NCBI RefSeq assembly: GCF_000516985.1
Contig: NW_006917092.1
Location: 2,744,619 to 2,808,618 of the forward strand
Source of the DNA: Pestalotiopsis fici W106-1
Lineage: Eukaryota; Ascomycota; Sordariomycetes; Amphisphaeriales; Sporocadaceae
Direction of reading: 5' to 3'
DNA: 64,000 bases
Shown here: positions 33,807 to 45,417 of the stretch, piece after piece
Position numbering within the stretch: the first letter of the stretch is position 1
Layout of the letters: every line of letters begins with the position of its first letter
The notes under the pieces: generated by a model
What the model was told of the DNA's origin: nothing
Databases searched by the model: none
What the model saw: only the letters and a program-made list of their open reading frames with translations
Program-made: the position numbers and the translations under genes

Positions 33807-35188
33807 CTACAGCTTCGATCCACCTTCCAATGCCTGCGTCTTGGCCTTGTATAACTTGATCAGCTGGCGCACTGCCAAGTCGAGCATGACATCCTCGGAA
33901 CCGCCAGGAATTCTAGCTCCGGGAACTTCGCGCCAAATCATTTCGGCAATCTCACCCTGGCCGCTGCGCGTGTAGCCATTACCACCAAAGAGCAGCACCG
34001 CGGTATCGGCACACTCCTTGAGTACAATGCCAGCCTGGGCCTTGAGCATGGCTGTGAGCCCACCGAGCTCGCGGTCGGCATCATCCTTGGGTAGTTGCGT
34101 CATCTGGTAGGCAAACTGCTCGACCCAGGCCGACTGGCTCTCGAGCAGGGCCCCGGCCTTGGCGAGCCGGTTGCGCACCACGGGCTGGTCGGCGAGGGGT
34201 TTGCCAAAGGCTTCGCGGCGCAAAATGTACTCAAAGGCCGCGCTGAGCGCCACGCGCGCCGTCCGCGTCGTGCCCACGGCGATGCTGAGCCGCTCGTGGT
34301 TGAAGTTGGTCATGACGTAACGCATGCCCATGCCTTCTTTTCCAATCAGATTCTCCACCGGCACCTTGACATCGTCGAGCTCAATGTAGGTCGTGCCGGC
34401 CGAAACCTGCCCAGAGACCTTGAGTCGTCTCATGTTGACGCCCGGTGTGTTCTTGAGCGGGACCACCATCATGGAGAGTCCCGCCGCCCCGGAACCTTCA
34501 GGGCCAGTACGGACGGCCATGCTAGAATAATCTGTCCAGACACCATTGGTAATCCTTTGGGGGTGTTCAAGTCAGCTAGGAGATTAGACGAGTATAAGAA
34601 GGGTCATACAAACCATTTCTTAGTACCATTCAAGATATAAAACTTGCCGCATTTACTTTTCACTGCAGTAGTCGTAATGTTGGCGACATCAGACCCGGCA
34701 TCGGGCTCGGTGATGGCAATGCAGCTCCTCTTCTCACCCCTGAGCAGCTCGGGCAGGAAGCGCTCCTGGAGCTGCTGGCTACCAAACTTGATAATGGGTG
34801 GTATACCAAAGGCGAAGCCCGTGGTAAGGCTGCCGGGCGGCCCCGCCAGACCACTCCGGGCCATCTCATCGGCAAAGATGAGGCTGTGGAGGTAGTCAAA
34901 GTCTTCCACCTTGAGCCCGCCCAGAAGCTCGTGAATCCCCAGACGCTTCAGCCAAGCCACGGGCAGGGGTGCCGGCAGAGCTGGGATCAGCATGTTTACA
35001 GAGGCAAAGTCTGTAAAGACGTGCTCCGGCACTGTCTCGGCCCTTTCCCATTCTCGCGCCTTGGTCAGAAGATGCTTCTCAATGAAGGGCCGAATGGCAG
35101 CCTGCCATTTTCTGTGCGTGTCCTTGTAGATCGGACTTGGTAGGCCCAACAGCCACGGTGGTTCGGAAAAGGGGAGGGCGGTTGACAT
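33807..35188 (-). CDS. Peroxisomal acyl-CoA dehydrogenase
   Basis: Two exons (minus): 34614-35188 and 33807-34554; intron 34555-34613 with donor GTTTGT and acceptor AAAG; 440 residues. ATG 35188 chosen; upstream in-frame codons have no ATG. Family marks: CIAITEPDAGSDVANI, ILNGTKKWITNG across the splice, FNHERLSIAVGTTRTAR, LLFGGNGYTRSGQGEIAEMIWREV and a GGSED motif at the position of the catalytic Glu. It oxidises an acyl-CoA to the 2-enoyl-CoA with FAD. The protein ends in Ser-Lys-Leu, a perfect type 1 peroxisomal signal, so it probably acts in peroxisomes, as many fungal fungal-specific FadE-type dehydrogenases do. The substrate chain length is unknown; no mitochondrial presequence is evident. 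Confidence 0.9.
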
Positions 35189-36393
35189 GATGACACACAA
35201 CTACCAATGATGATGATTATTAGGTTGCTGATTGAAGAAAGTTTCTACTATTGAATGCAAGATGAAAATGGGTTCAACAAATGACTGTTCTCAAAATGTA
35301 CTGATTGACACATTCGAGTATCTACCGTGATGCAATTACAATCTGCTGTCTAAAAAACAAATCAAAAAAACGGAAGCCCTTTTAAAAACCACCACTTGTT
35401 GGACCCCGATGGTCTCGGAAAGGGATCTTGATATGCGGGGAAACGGTACCGACCGAGGTTGACAACTATGAGTGGAACCGGAGCCAGGGGTAATCGGTGG
35501 CTGAACATCGCGGCCCAAAAAAATCTGGGGTAGGAAAAGTTGGGGGAGGATCAAGACTATGGACTACCAGTGCGGCGTAGTTGGTGAGCCCGAGTCCGTC
35601 CTGCCGAGGTACCTTTCTGAGGAGATGATTGACGTCTTGGTTCGAGCTTGGTAAAGTGCAGGAAACCGAGGAAGAAGACTGATGACCTGATCTCGCAGGC
35701 ATAGCGGCAAGATTGTCAAGACCACACAGCATTGTTGTCAGTGCCTACCTAGGTAACCAGCTAACCTACCTACTTGCTGTGCCCCTGGTACATATATTAC
35801 CTACCCACCTACCTAGTAGGTATGCACATACTTGTAACCTTGCCCTGGGGTCCGGTGCTAAGATTAACGGCGGGACGCGACCATATTGTGGATCGAAAAT
35901 GCCCTATACTGGATCCACCACCACAGCCTTGTTAGTGGATTTGTCTGGCATTGAACCGTTGACAAATTGCAAAAAGTAGGAGTCCATCAGACCTGAGTAA
36001 TTTTCAAAGTATAAACTGGATGAAACGGAAAACCGTTTTTCTTATGTGGAACACTTTGATTGCTGAATAGTTCATTCGCGCTGCGACACGCTCTCTGAAA
36101 TGTTTCGGTTGTGTTTTGCTGCTCGGCAGAGCTACTTGTTTCTTGAATTTGATTCCATTTTCCCCCCTTGAGGCTCATCGACCGCCACGATTCAACCTGT
36201 AGTGAAACACCCTTCCGGGTACTTTGCCGGGCAGCAACACAACAGCTGTTGTTATTCTCCTCAAAGCGGGAAGCATGCAATGTTGATTCCTGACGCCACA
36301 GCAATTGGGAAATAAGACATTACAGCGCTCAACGGTAGGGACTGAGGAAAGCTTGTGTCTATTAGCGGCGGCAAGATCACAAGGGTACGATAC

Positions 36394-36820
36394 CTATGGA
36401 CCCAGAGCCCCCAAAGCATAGCCAGAGGATCTTGCTCTTGCTGTTTGATTTGATGGCTGGTTGCTCATGAGTGCGCCCAATTGGCCCACAGAATACCCTC
36501 CGGGATGAATGGGAATTGGATCGGCGATGCTCTTTGGTTTTACGTTTCTTGTGCATGAACTTATCGAGGTCCCCAATCGAGACTTTCCAGCCACAACATC
36601 ATCTGCAGTCAGATCATTTGCTTTGAAGACAAAGAAATCGTTTTGCGAAATATCCGGAGAGGCGACTTGCGTTCCGAGCCGTTCGTTGGTTGTCTCATCT
36701 GCCGCAGAATTTGATTCCTCATTTTGTATTGCTTCTTCACGTGGGGTGCATCAAAAACACTCATCAACGAGCGAAGATTTTCTTCTTCGAGTGCCGACTG
36801 ACCTAGTTGCATAAAGAGGT
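36394..36820 (-). pseudogene. Decayed coding fragment, two frames
   Basis: On the minus strand, one frame is open from about 36820 to 36609 (contains SALEEENLRSLMSVFDAPHV), and another from 36750 to a stop at 36394 (119 codons; contains SQNDFFVFKANDLTADDVV and IADPIPIHPGGYSVGQLGA). Both have normal protein composition, unlike the surrounding sequence. The two may be joined by an intron or by a frameshift. No family recognised and no start codon found, so a broken gene is more likely than an intact one. Confidence 0.35.
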
Positions 36821-39800
36821 TCGAAAAAAAAAAAAAAAGAACGTAATGTGGCCGAAGAAGACAGTTCATTGTTCTCAGATATAGTATGGTCAATTAAGAA
36901 AATATCTTGCTGGCGTGGGGTACGTGATCACGCTCCAAGGTTCCTGCTGCAGGCACCTCCGGTTTTCAAGAGCCCAGTTGTTTTGTGGAATCAGTCAAAG
37001 GAAACATGAAGCATGGGAGTTGAGTCGCCGGATAACATATCAGCCTTGTTTCGCCCTCTTCAACGTGTGGGTTGTCTTGCTGGGCCATTGACAAAAGCTT
37101 GATACGGACTTTGCTGCTGGGAGACGCGTTGGAGTTCAAGTTCACCTAATCATGCAGCGGCCATGCGACCAGGATGACATGGATCTGTTTGAAAGAAAAT
37201 GAAGGTAGAAATCAACAGTCAGGTGGCTTTCTGCGGAAGCAACCATAGCTCCCTAAAATAAATAAACAATTCAAGTATATACAAGTACCTAAGTAGGGAC
37301 TGTCGAGCTTGCAGCTTGGTCGCGAGTGAGACGGCGCCCGCCAGGCAGCAACGACCCAAGGAGGCAGCTGCAGAAGTAGTACAGAGACGTTGACGAATGT
37401 GAGAAGCAAGTTCCTGATGCACGACGAGACCTGGATGTCCGGAGATCAAAAGATGTGATTCGGCCAAAAATGGAAAGATGAATGTCCGTAAGGCGGCAGT
37501 ACCGCAGGACTAGCACTGGCTGCACGGTACCCTCTAGCCGATATCAGTGAGCATTGCTCCGTACATACCCAACTTTCTTTGCTTTTGTCTCCTTTTCTGA
37601 ATACTGTTGTCGTGGGGGTCGACCGCTGACTGAGTGGGATTACCCTTGCTGGTGTCGTTGGAACTCTAAAACGTTTCACCGCCATGAGCTACGCAGCTGG
37701 CGGGTATGTGATGGCACTTTCCAGCCCTACGCATTCTTCGGGCCACGAATTGAATGACTCTCACAGCCAAAACTGTTTTCACTTTTCAGCGGATATAGCA
37801 AGGTCATGGTTAGGAATTCCTTGATATCGGGTGTAGTCGAAATGTTCTCCTCTACTAGGTAGCAATAACAATCTGCCTTTTTTTTTTCTCTTCTTTTTTT
37901 TTTTAAAGTTTGTGTCGCAAGCAGGCCGACTCTGGTCAGTATCTGGGTAGATTAGAATATGGCCGCTCAAAATTTCGTTTGTCTCATCAAGGTTTGAGTG
38001 CTGAGATGAGCGCGTTTGATAGCCATAACATACAAGAGCCCTGGTGTAAGCAGAATGGGGTCGGTCTTTCTTTCGTCATTGTGTGGTTCTGAGAATCTGA
38101 AACAAGTTCAAATGCAGCATAGATAAAAGGTACCGACTGCTGATACTGATCGGCCTCAAACTTGGTGGCCTACGCCTGGCGGCTGACCTCACGAATCGGA
38201 TCAGTCTCCGATGACCGGAATTGTGCTGCAACGAACTTGGAATACATAGTATAAAGCTACTAGTCTCCACACATGTATTCTGATATCTGAGAAGACCCGT
38301 TGACAGTTGTGTAGGGATGTAAAGCGTATCTTGATTCTGCAACCTTGTATTCCAATAAGGCGGTCAACTGTAAGAAGAGACTGTTAACGTAATGCTGCTC
38401 TGTAAACTCTGCAAAACCCGGCTGGCTCTTTTTTGGTAATGGCAAACTATAGCACGCAGTCTCTCTCATTTCAGTCAGCGAGTCCCACCTGAAAGGACTT
38501 GTTTGAATGACAGGTACAGATTGTTGCTATCACTCCTTTGAAGACTGTGCAAGCTGAAGGGTACATTAGGGCCCCGAACCATATATGTCGGACCGAGTTG
38601 TGAGTGCTGGATCAATACTGGAAACTTATCTGTATACGAACTAGCCACGGTACATAGTCTGGAGTCCGCAAATCTTTTGCGACGGATTCTTTTGACATGG
38701 TCTTGGAAAGACGAGAGTGGAAGTGATGGTGTTATATTTCAGCGGTGCGCATGAAGTCCTGTATTTAGTCAAGTCGAAACTACAAACATGATTACTCTAA
38801 AATATGTGAGCAGTTGGAAAGATGTTCGGGCATGAGTTTAGCGAATTCCATTCAATGCCTGGAGAGCACAGTCGAGATCTGTAAGCCGCTCGTTTTCATG
38901 AGCCTGCAATTTTGTGAGTCAAATGGAGACTATCAAGAATCGCTATAATAAGCGCTCTTATTGAAAAGGAAAACAGGGAAACCGATGATATTTTAGCATA
39001 CAATCTAGGTACGCAATAAAGCTCATCGATTTACCTTGGGTACCGGACTGCCGGATTGAGGGGCCGCCAAAAGGAGGGGCAACCTCAACCTGGGACCAAG
39101 CTTGGAGTAGGCTTCTGATCTGGTGGGGCCCCTAAAGCCGGATCTTCTGGTACCACTAGGTTATCCAAAGACATTGATTGACGCATGCTGGCTATTGGTA
39201 AGATAGCAGTAGAATGGTGCTACCAGCTGCAAGTACATTAGTGCTACTACACACACAGATCCACGATAACTAGCCGGTAGCGCAGTGATGAACCACTGTA
39301 TTGCAGCCCGCCGATGTGGAGGGCAGAGGGAAGGCATCCTCCAGTTTGCCAGTTCACATACTATGTACTTGAAGCCCAGGGTTGGAAGTTGGGGCAGCCC
39401 CAAAGCCATTTTTTGACACTCTCCAACGGGGCACGAATACCCTGGCCCGGCTGCCCGCCATTCGATGGTCTACTAATGACCTAAGGAGTTCTAGACTCGA
39501 GAGTGGCCCTCGCGCCAAGCCAATCTAAGGCTGGTGGCTCCTAGATTGGGTCGCTCACCTGCCGCTAGACTCTTGGTCGGCGCCCAATTAGATCTGTCAC
39601 TCGACATGGCCGCCAGTACTTTGCTGAAAGTACCTCGTCCTGTTTCAGTCCACTCACCAGACTCAAGCTGTCGGTCGGTAGCGGTAGTTAGGTAAGTAGG
39701 TAGGTAGGCAGACAAAGACATCATCGACTCGCATCAGGCTACTGGGAGAAAATATTCTCTGAAGCCGAAAAGAAAGTATTCCTTACCCCCTTCCGCTTTG

Positions 39801-39968
39801 TCCCACCAGGCTCTACAGAGTACTACTCACAATCTTGTCTAGTTAATGGTGTTATACATGAGCAGGATTTACTAGCCCGCATTGCTGGCTCCAGTATCGC
39901 GCCAATTCGTTCGCCCAAGTTACAACTTGGCTCCCGTCCATGCTTACCTTATTTTCTTTCCCACCATG

Positions 39969-40006
39969 TTTTTTTTTTTTTTTTTTTTGCGGCGGCGGCG
40001 GCGGCC
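39969..40006. repeat. T20 run followed by GCG repeats
   Basis: A run of 20 T (39969-39988) is followed directly by GCGGCGGCGGCGGCGGCC (39989-40006). Both are simple repeats prone to slippage; no gene is evident. Confidence 0.8.
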
Positions 40007-43000
40007 TACCAGGCACAGGACGACGACGGCTCGACTTGCTTGATCCTCATCTCCACCATCCCCGGCAGTTCTGATGCCAGAACGCCCGCGCCGAAATAAT
40101 CAACAAACCACCAAGAAATACGGTCGGCTGTAATTGGGCAGTTCCAAAAGACCGCTATTGCACTACTTACTACTAAGTTGATCACCATCGTGGGCGACAG
40201 CCGGAGAGATGGTGGATGCTTGGAACGATTCACAGGCAGCTGCAGACAGGCAGATGCAGATCTACCTGGTAAGAAAAGCAAGGTAGGCACGGGAGATGGG
40301 CGCGTTGGATGGAACTGCGCCCACCATCCGCACACCACACTCCACCATCAATGTTTTCTCAGGACTGCCCATTCAGCCTTTGTGGCCTCTGCTCTGGCAC
40401 GCAAAGCATGTCCTAGCATGTCTCAGACAGGATCCTTGAGTTTTCTCTTATCCCGTCATTTCTGAATCATTTCTGCGGCTGTGTCGCATCAATTCAGTCC
40501 GTCGGTACCTAATCATAAGCTTCCATCCTGGGAACACCAGGGAGCAGGAATCTGGTTCATGGCGCAGAGGTGAGAGAGGAAAGGCACAGCTGTATGTACG
40601 TACATAGACACTGCACATGTGGCAGCCCTGCAAGACGCCCCAAACCTTGCGAGCCTTTCTCCAAATTCGCACACCTCCAATCCAGGTCTTCTGTCCAAGG
40701 TTGACATTCATCTGTGGAACCCTGCAAGGGTCAGTATATGCACAACTCCACACCGTCTTCATAACATCCTTGTCGAGGACTCTTCACCGGTTCACATATA
40801 GTACTGTGTATCTCGGGCACACCTATTCGAAATCGACCTACGGACATACACAGTACAGCAAATTGCCCTACGACACACGTATCGTACCTGGTGATCGGTT
40901 ACCGTAAGATATCACTTCGAAACCAACACAACACCAACTTTATTTCTCGCGATGCGGAAGTATGTACCCTTGATAAGGCAGATGGGGTCGGCTCCTGGCA
41001 AAGTAATCAAGTATCCTGTTCCTTGGGTATGTCAACAATGCTGGGCCAGGACAGAGGGACTGGCTGTCCTTGGCCACGAAGCATCCGAGGCAACTAGAAG
41101 CGCTTACCACGATTCTGCTTGTGTATTCTTGAAATTTGCCGAAACCATCATGGCTGGTTGCAGCACTGACTCTTCTTCGCGTAATGTCATGTGTACCTGG
41201 GACCATGGGCCGAGGGAAACCTTCACAAGACAGACCAACAAGCCACCAATGGGCCTGTCCAAGATCATGTACTCAGATATGCCAGCCTCGAGACTATGCA
41301 GACTCTCATTGAGCACCAACGCAAGGGGACTATCTACAGAGTACACTTCACAGCACAGTATTGTCTAGCAGAAAACGCTCTCGCTCACAAGAGGAGAGAC
41401 AGATGTCTTTGACTGGACGGGTGAATCACGACTAATTCCCTACACCAATCACTCCATGCGACCATGCTGCCTATTGGCGCAATAGTACACTTGACCTTTA
41501 CGAATAGCTTCATAGGTGGATTTATATGTCTGGGCTTTTCTGGGTAAACGGCCTTGCCAGACATGTTCCTATTAACCTCCCCAAGCCGTCTTGACTCGCC
41601 TTGTGGCGGCGCGTTGGTAATGATATACGTACATCCTGTCGTTGCAAAACTGTGTTCAATCACTAGTGTGTGGCTGTCGGCATGCTCTCCCCAAAGCAGT
41701 TAAGGAGAGGTGGGTGGAGGTCTGGGTGAATATATCTAACTGCCTTCTTCCACCAACGTGTCGAGCATTGTACGTAGATTGCATATTCTGGTGCATGATT
41801 CCAGTGCCCTTTTATAATCCCCGGGGTTGTTTTGGGCGCCAGAAACGGACTGCGTGAAGAATGTATCCTGATGCAGGGTTTTAGGAACGCACATATGCAA
41901 GCCACATTCGCCTGGTGCTCCGACTTTGGCCGTATGTACATTTTGCACTGGATATGGGTATTCGATCCGAAACATGCAGAGCTATCGGACTTAAGGCGCG
42001 TCTTTCAATACCGCATAATAGCAGGCAAAGAGCAAGAAAGAGGCCGTCCATCTGTCTGACTGCTGAATGCCAGTATTATAGAAACACTTCAACCAATACT
42101 TGCTGGCTAGAAAGCACACTAGTCCCTGCTTGTAGCTGAGTACAGAGTAGATAGGTAGGTACTGGGCAACACAACACCATACAATACAGTAGCAAGTGAA
42201 AGTGACGCACAGTTCATCGGGATTGAAACAGGCCCTACCACACTGGACCAGTTGCCAAACGCCCGAAGCGATTGTGTGCCGGCGCATCCATCTTATCGAC
42301 CTCGTTCCATGGCAGCCATTTTCTACGGAGGTAGGGTGAGGTGCCGGAAGTTGTTGAAAGTTGTGCCTGTCATCAACCGCTCCCTCTTGGGACAAAGAAC
42401 CCACTCCACGCAATCCCAAGCAGCCAACCCACCCGCCCACCACCCACACATCCCTCAGTCTCTCCATCCATGATCCCCGGCAATGAGCAGCAGCCGTGGT
42501 GGACTCTTCTTCATTGTGCTTGCTGCTGCCACCTGCATCCTGCAAAGCTAGGTAGGTTCTGCTGGGAATCTTTCTAGGGTCACGCCGGAATAGACTTGAT
42601 AGCTAGCGCGTGCCTCCCACCGAGTCCCAAAGCTCAATTATCAAGGTGCTTTGTAGGCTTGAACAGCTCAAAGTACTAAGCATGGCTCTCTTCATTCTTC
42701 CCTATTTCTCTCAGTGCTCCTGGCGACTTCCTGGAGAAGTACCTAATGTGAGCAAGGTTGTTCTCGGAGGAGTCAGCTCGCACCTGGCGAATGAGCAGGC
42801 AGGAGCAGCAAGCATTAGCCATTTTACGACTGTTGTCAACAGATCTTTTTTTGCTCGCTCTGCAATATGGCACCTACCTTAGGCAGGGTTGATCAAAGAT
42901 GGGTACTTGTAATCCGGATACGCAAGGCAAGTAGGGCAACATGGACAGTTATGATAGACTTCATCCAGCTGGCGTCATAGGTTCAGAGACAGTACCTGGA

Positions 43001-43853
43001 ATGCAAAACCCAATATCTGCACATTGTAAGTTTCCAACTACGACAACAACAACAAGAACAACAACAACAATAATCAAATTGTTCGTATCAGATCGTCCGT
43101 TTCATCAGATAAAGACGAGAGATACCAGCCAGAAACTTTGAAGCTCGCCAAGAAAGAGAGAGGGGAGGGAAAAAAAAAAAAAAAAAAAAAAAAAAGAACA
43201 AAGCACGGAATAGTTGGAAGCGCACGCACGCACGCAACAGGACTGGACTCATCTGCCATCCCTTGTTAGTACGCCGTTGCTCACCCGCCCATCGAACTCA
43301 ACTCGGTCTTCCCCCCCCGGCCCTCTCCTTCCCCCTCCATTCCATTTCATTCAAATGTTCGCTGCTGGATAGGTAAGAGGTAACCTATATCGACTAACAG
43401 GCATGTAATCTACCTTCTAGGTACGTTGAAAGTTTAATGTCTCGACTCGGTCCAGTACAAGAGAAACGATCCTTTTTCTTTTATCTTTGCTTCTCTTCTG
43501 CTCGATTCGGGGCCTGCAACAAAGTAAATAGCAGTGGCAGAAGCTGCTGCTTTGCTCACTGTCCGGTCCGTCAATAATGTAAAGCAACCAGCTTTTGAAC
43601 AACCATCCATTCACCCACCCCTCCATCCATGCTTACGGATATTCAGCTTACCGACCTTACATACCTACTACCCACCTACCTTGATGTGCCAACGACAACT
43701 ACTACTACCAGTACCACTACCACCACGACCACCACCAGCAGTCTACTACTTTACCACTAAATGTACCGCATTAGGTAGCAGGCACTGGATATTCATCAAC
43801 CTACCTGCCCAGGTACACTCGACTTAGCTACGACGAGGGGTACACGCGGTCGC

Positions 43854-43873
43854 GGTACCTTGATCAAGGTACC
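43854..43873. repeat. Perfect 20-bp palindrome
   Basis: GGTACCTTGA is followed directly by its exact reverse complement TCAAGGTACC. It lies about 1.5 kb upstream of the Whi3-like start, in a pyrimidine-rich region. A regulator site is possible but unproven. Confidence 0.5.
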
Positions 43874-45399
43874 AACCGTGCCGGATCCTGGGATCAGACT
43901 CCAACAGAGCGAAAAATCCATCCATGCGTACCCGTACCGTTAGCTATCGAGCCGTGTCGTTTTGAACTTTGCTAGACCTCGCACGCAGTTCCCATCGTCC
44001 CAACTCATCATATCTACCTCTTACCTGCCTACCTACATACATACCTAAGCTGTACAGTGGCCCGATTGCAGCCAAAAAAGGATTTAGCCAATCGTACCAA
44101 GCCAGTGAATCCTGGCCATTGGTAGACCGATCTAAACTTTACCCGTCTATCATTCCACCTTCTTTCGGGCGACGGTTGATTCGCAGCACCTCATCTCTCG
44201 CGCTAGCTACCACATCCATACCTACATTACTTACAGTACGGCTACGTACCATATACATGCATACATACATACATTACATACAATACTCTCGCAAAGCAAC
44301 AGTTCAAGTTAGCAGCAATCAATCAATCAATCCATTGATCCCTCCATCCCATCCCATCCCATCCACCCAATCCATTGATACCAACCAGCCCAGCCCGGCA
44401 CCTACTGCAGCCCATTCAAAGGTCTCACCTTTTCCCGCTGCATCAACCACCACACTCTCTATCTTCTCTCGCTTCCCTCGTCCCCCCCAAAATTCCCCAT
44501 ACCATCCCACTCTCGTGCCCTTTTTTTTTCTCCAACCCCCAACTTTTTTTTTTCCTCCATCATATTTTCCGTCCTCGAAAACGACAGCTGCATTCCTCCG
44601 TCGCTTGTCTTATCGCGTCTCGTCTCCGTTCGCTCCCCCGAAGCAGCCCCAAGCAGTCGTCATTCTGCTCCATTTTTTCCCTCCCAATATCGTCGCGCCC
44701 GCGCGCGTCTCCTCTCGGCCTTCTGTCTGCTTGCAACCAACAGTGCGTCCGGTTTATGGTAGTGTAGTACGCCCATTCCATCTCCCTCCCGCCCACATAG
44801 GAAACATCTTACGCATCTCAACTCCACCCGCCGTACTGTCCGGACCAGACTGCTACTACTGCTACTGCTACTCGAGCACGTCGCAACCACATCGCGCATT
44901 CCCGCCTGTCGCCCAGAGCTCGATTGAATAGAAACCCCAAGCAACATTGGACGCGCCCGTTCAATCTTCAATTCCATGGTACCAAAGGCTCAAGGTCTCC
45001 AGACGTCTCCATACTCTTTGAAAGCACGACCTAGCAGATCATAGCATACCTATCTAGCATAGCACAGAAGTGGCGCGTGTTGCAGCATCCACGCACCGTA
45101 CGGCATCGCACCGCGTCACATCGCAGCGCAGCGCATCACCGGAAATTGGCCGCGCTGCTCAGCAGTCCATCGCACGAACGACGCACTTTGTTCACGCAGG
45201 ACCATCGTGTACCTACATTATTATTACTCACCTACATAAGACCGTGCTGTCCAATCCGCCTGTTTAGCAACATACCTACTACCTACCTACTGCGACGCAT
45301 TGATCAGCGCGATCGTCGCAGCCAGTGCCCACTAACCGCCAGGCACAGAAAGCTGCGAGCCCAATCACCTCTTGGTGCAATAATCCTCGCTTTACTTGC

Positions 45400-45417
45400 A
45401 TGAACTCGAGAGCATGA
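45400..45417 (+). promoter_or_regulatory. Five-codon upstream ORF overlapping the Whi3-like start as ATGA
   Basis: ATG at 45400 opens a five-codon ORF (M-N-S-R-A) whose TGA (45415-45417) overlaps the main ATG (45414-45416). Ribosomes ending this ORF would sit right on the main start codon, so it could set the level of Whi3-like protein. It depends on the transcript start lying upstream, which is likely given the long leader. Confidence 0.4.

Larger units (their letters stand above)
35189..45413. other. 10.2 kb gene desert upstream of the Whi3-like gene
   Basis: I find no intact gene. Contents: TACCTAC/GTAGGTA-type repeats (35746-35822, 39690-39712, 43655-43685, 44021-44047); a 15-base A-run at 36824-36838; coding-like fragment at 36394-36820; 20 T followed by GCG repeats at 39969-40006; a 26-base A-run at 43170-43195; a 20-bp palindrome at 43854-43873; and a strongly pyrimidine-rich stretch from about 43,600 to 45,300 that is probably the promoter and leader of the Whi3-like gene. 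Long frames here (for example 43969-44931) start on non-ATG codons and are Ser/Pro-rich by composition. Confidence 0.55.

Noticed and set aside
43969..44931. 320-codon plus-strand open frame
   Set aside because: It starts on TTG, is Ser/Pro/Phe-rich and lies in pyrimidine-rich sequence where stops are rare; no motif is seen.
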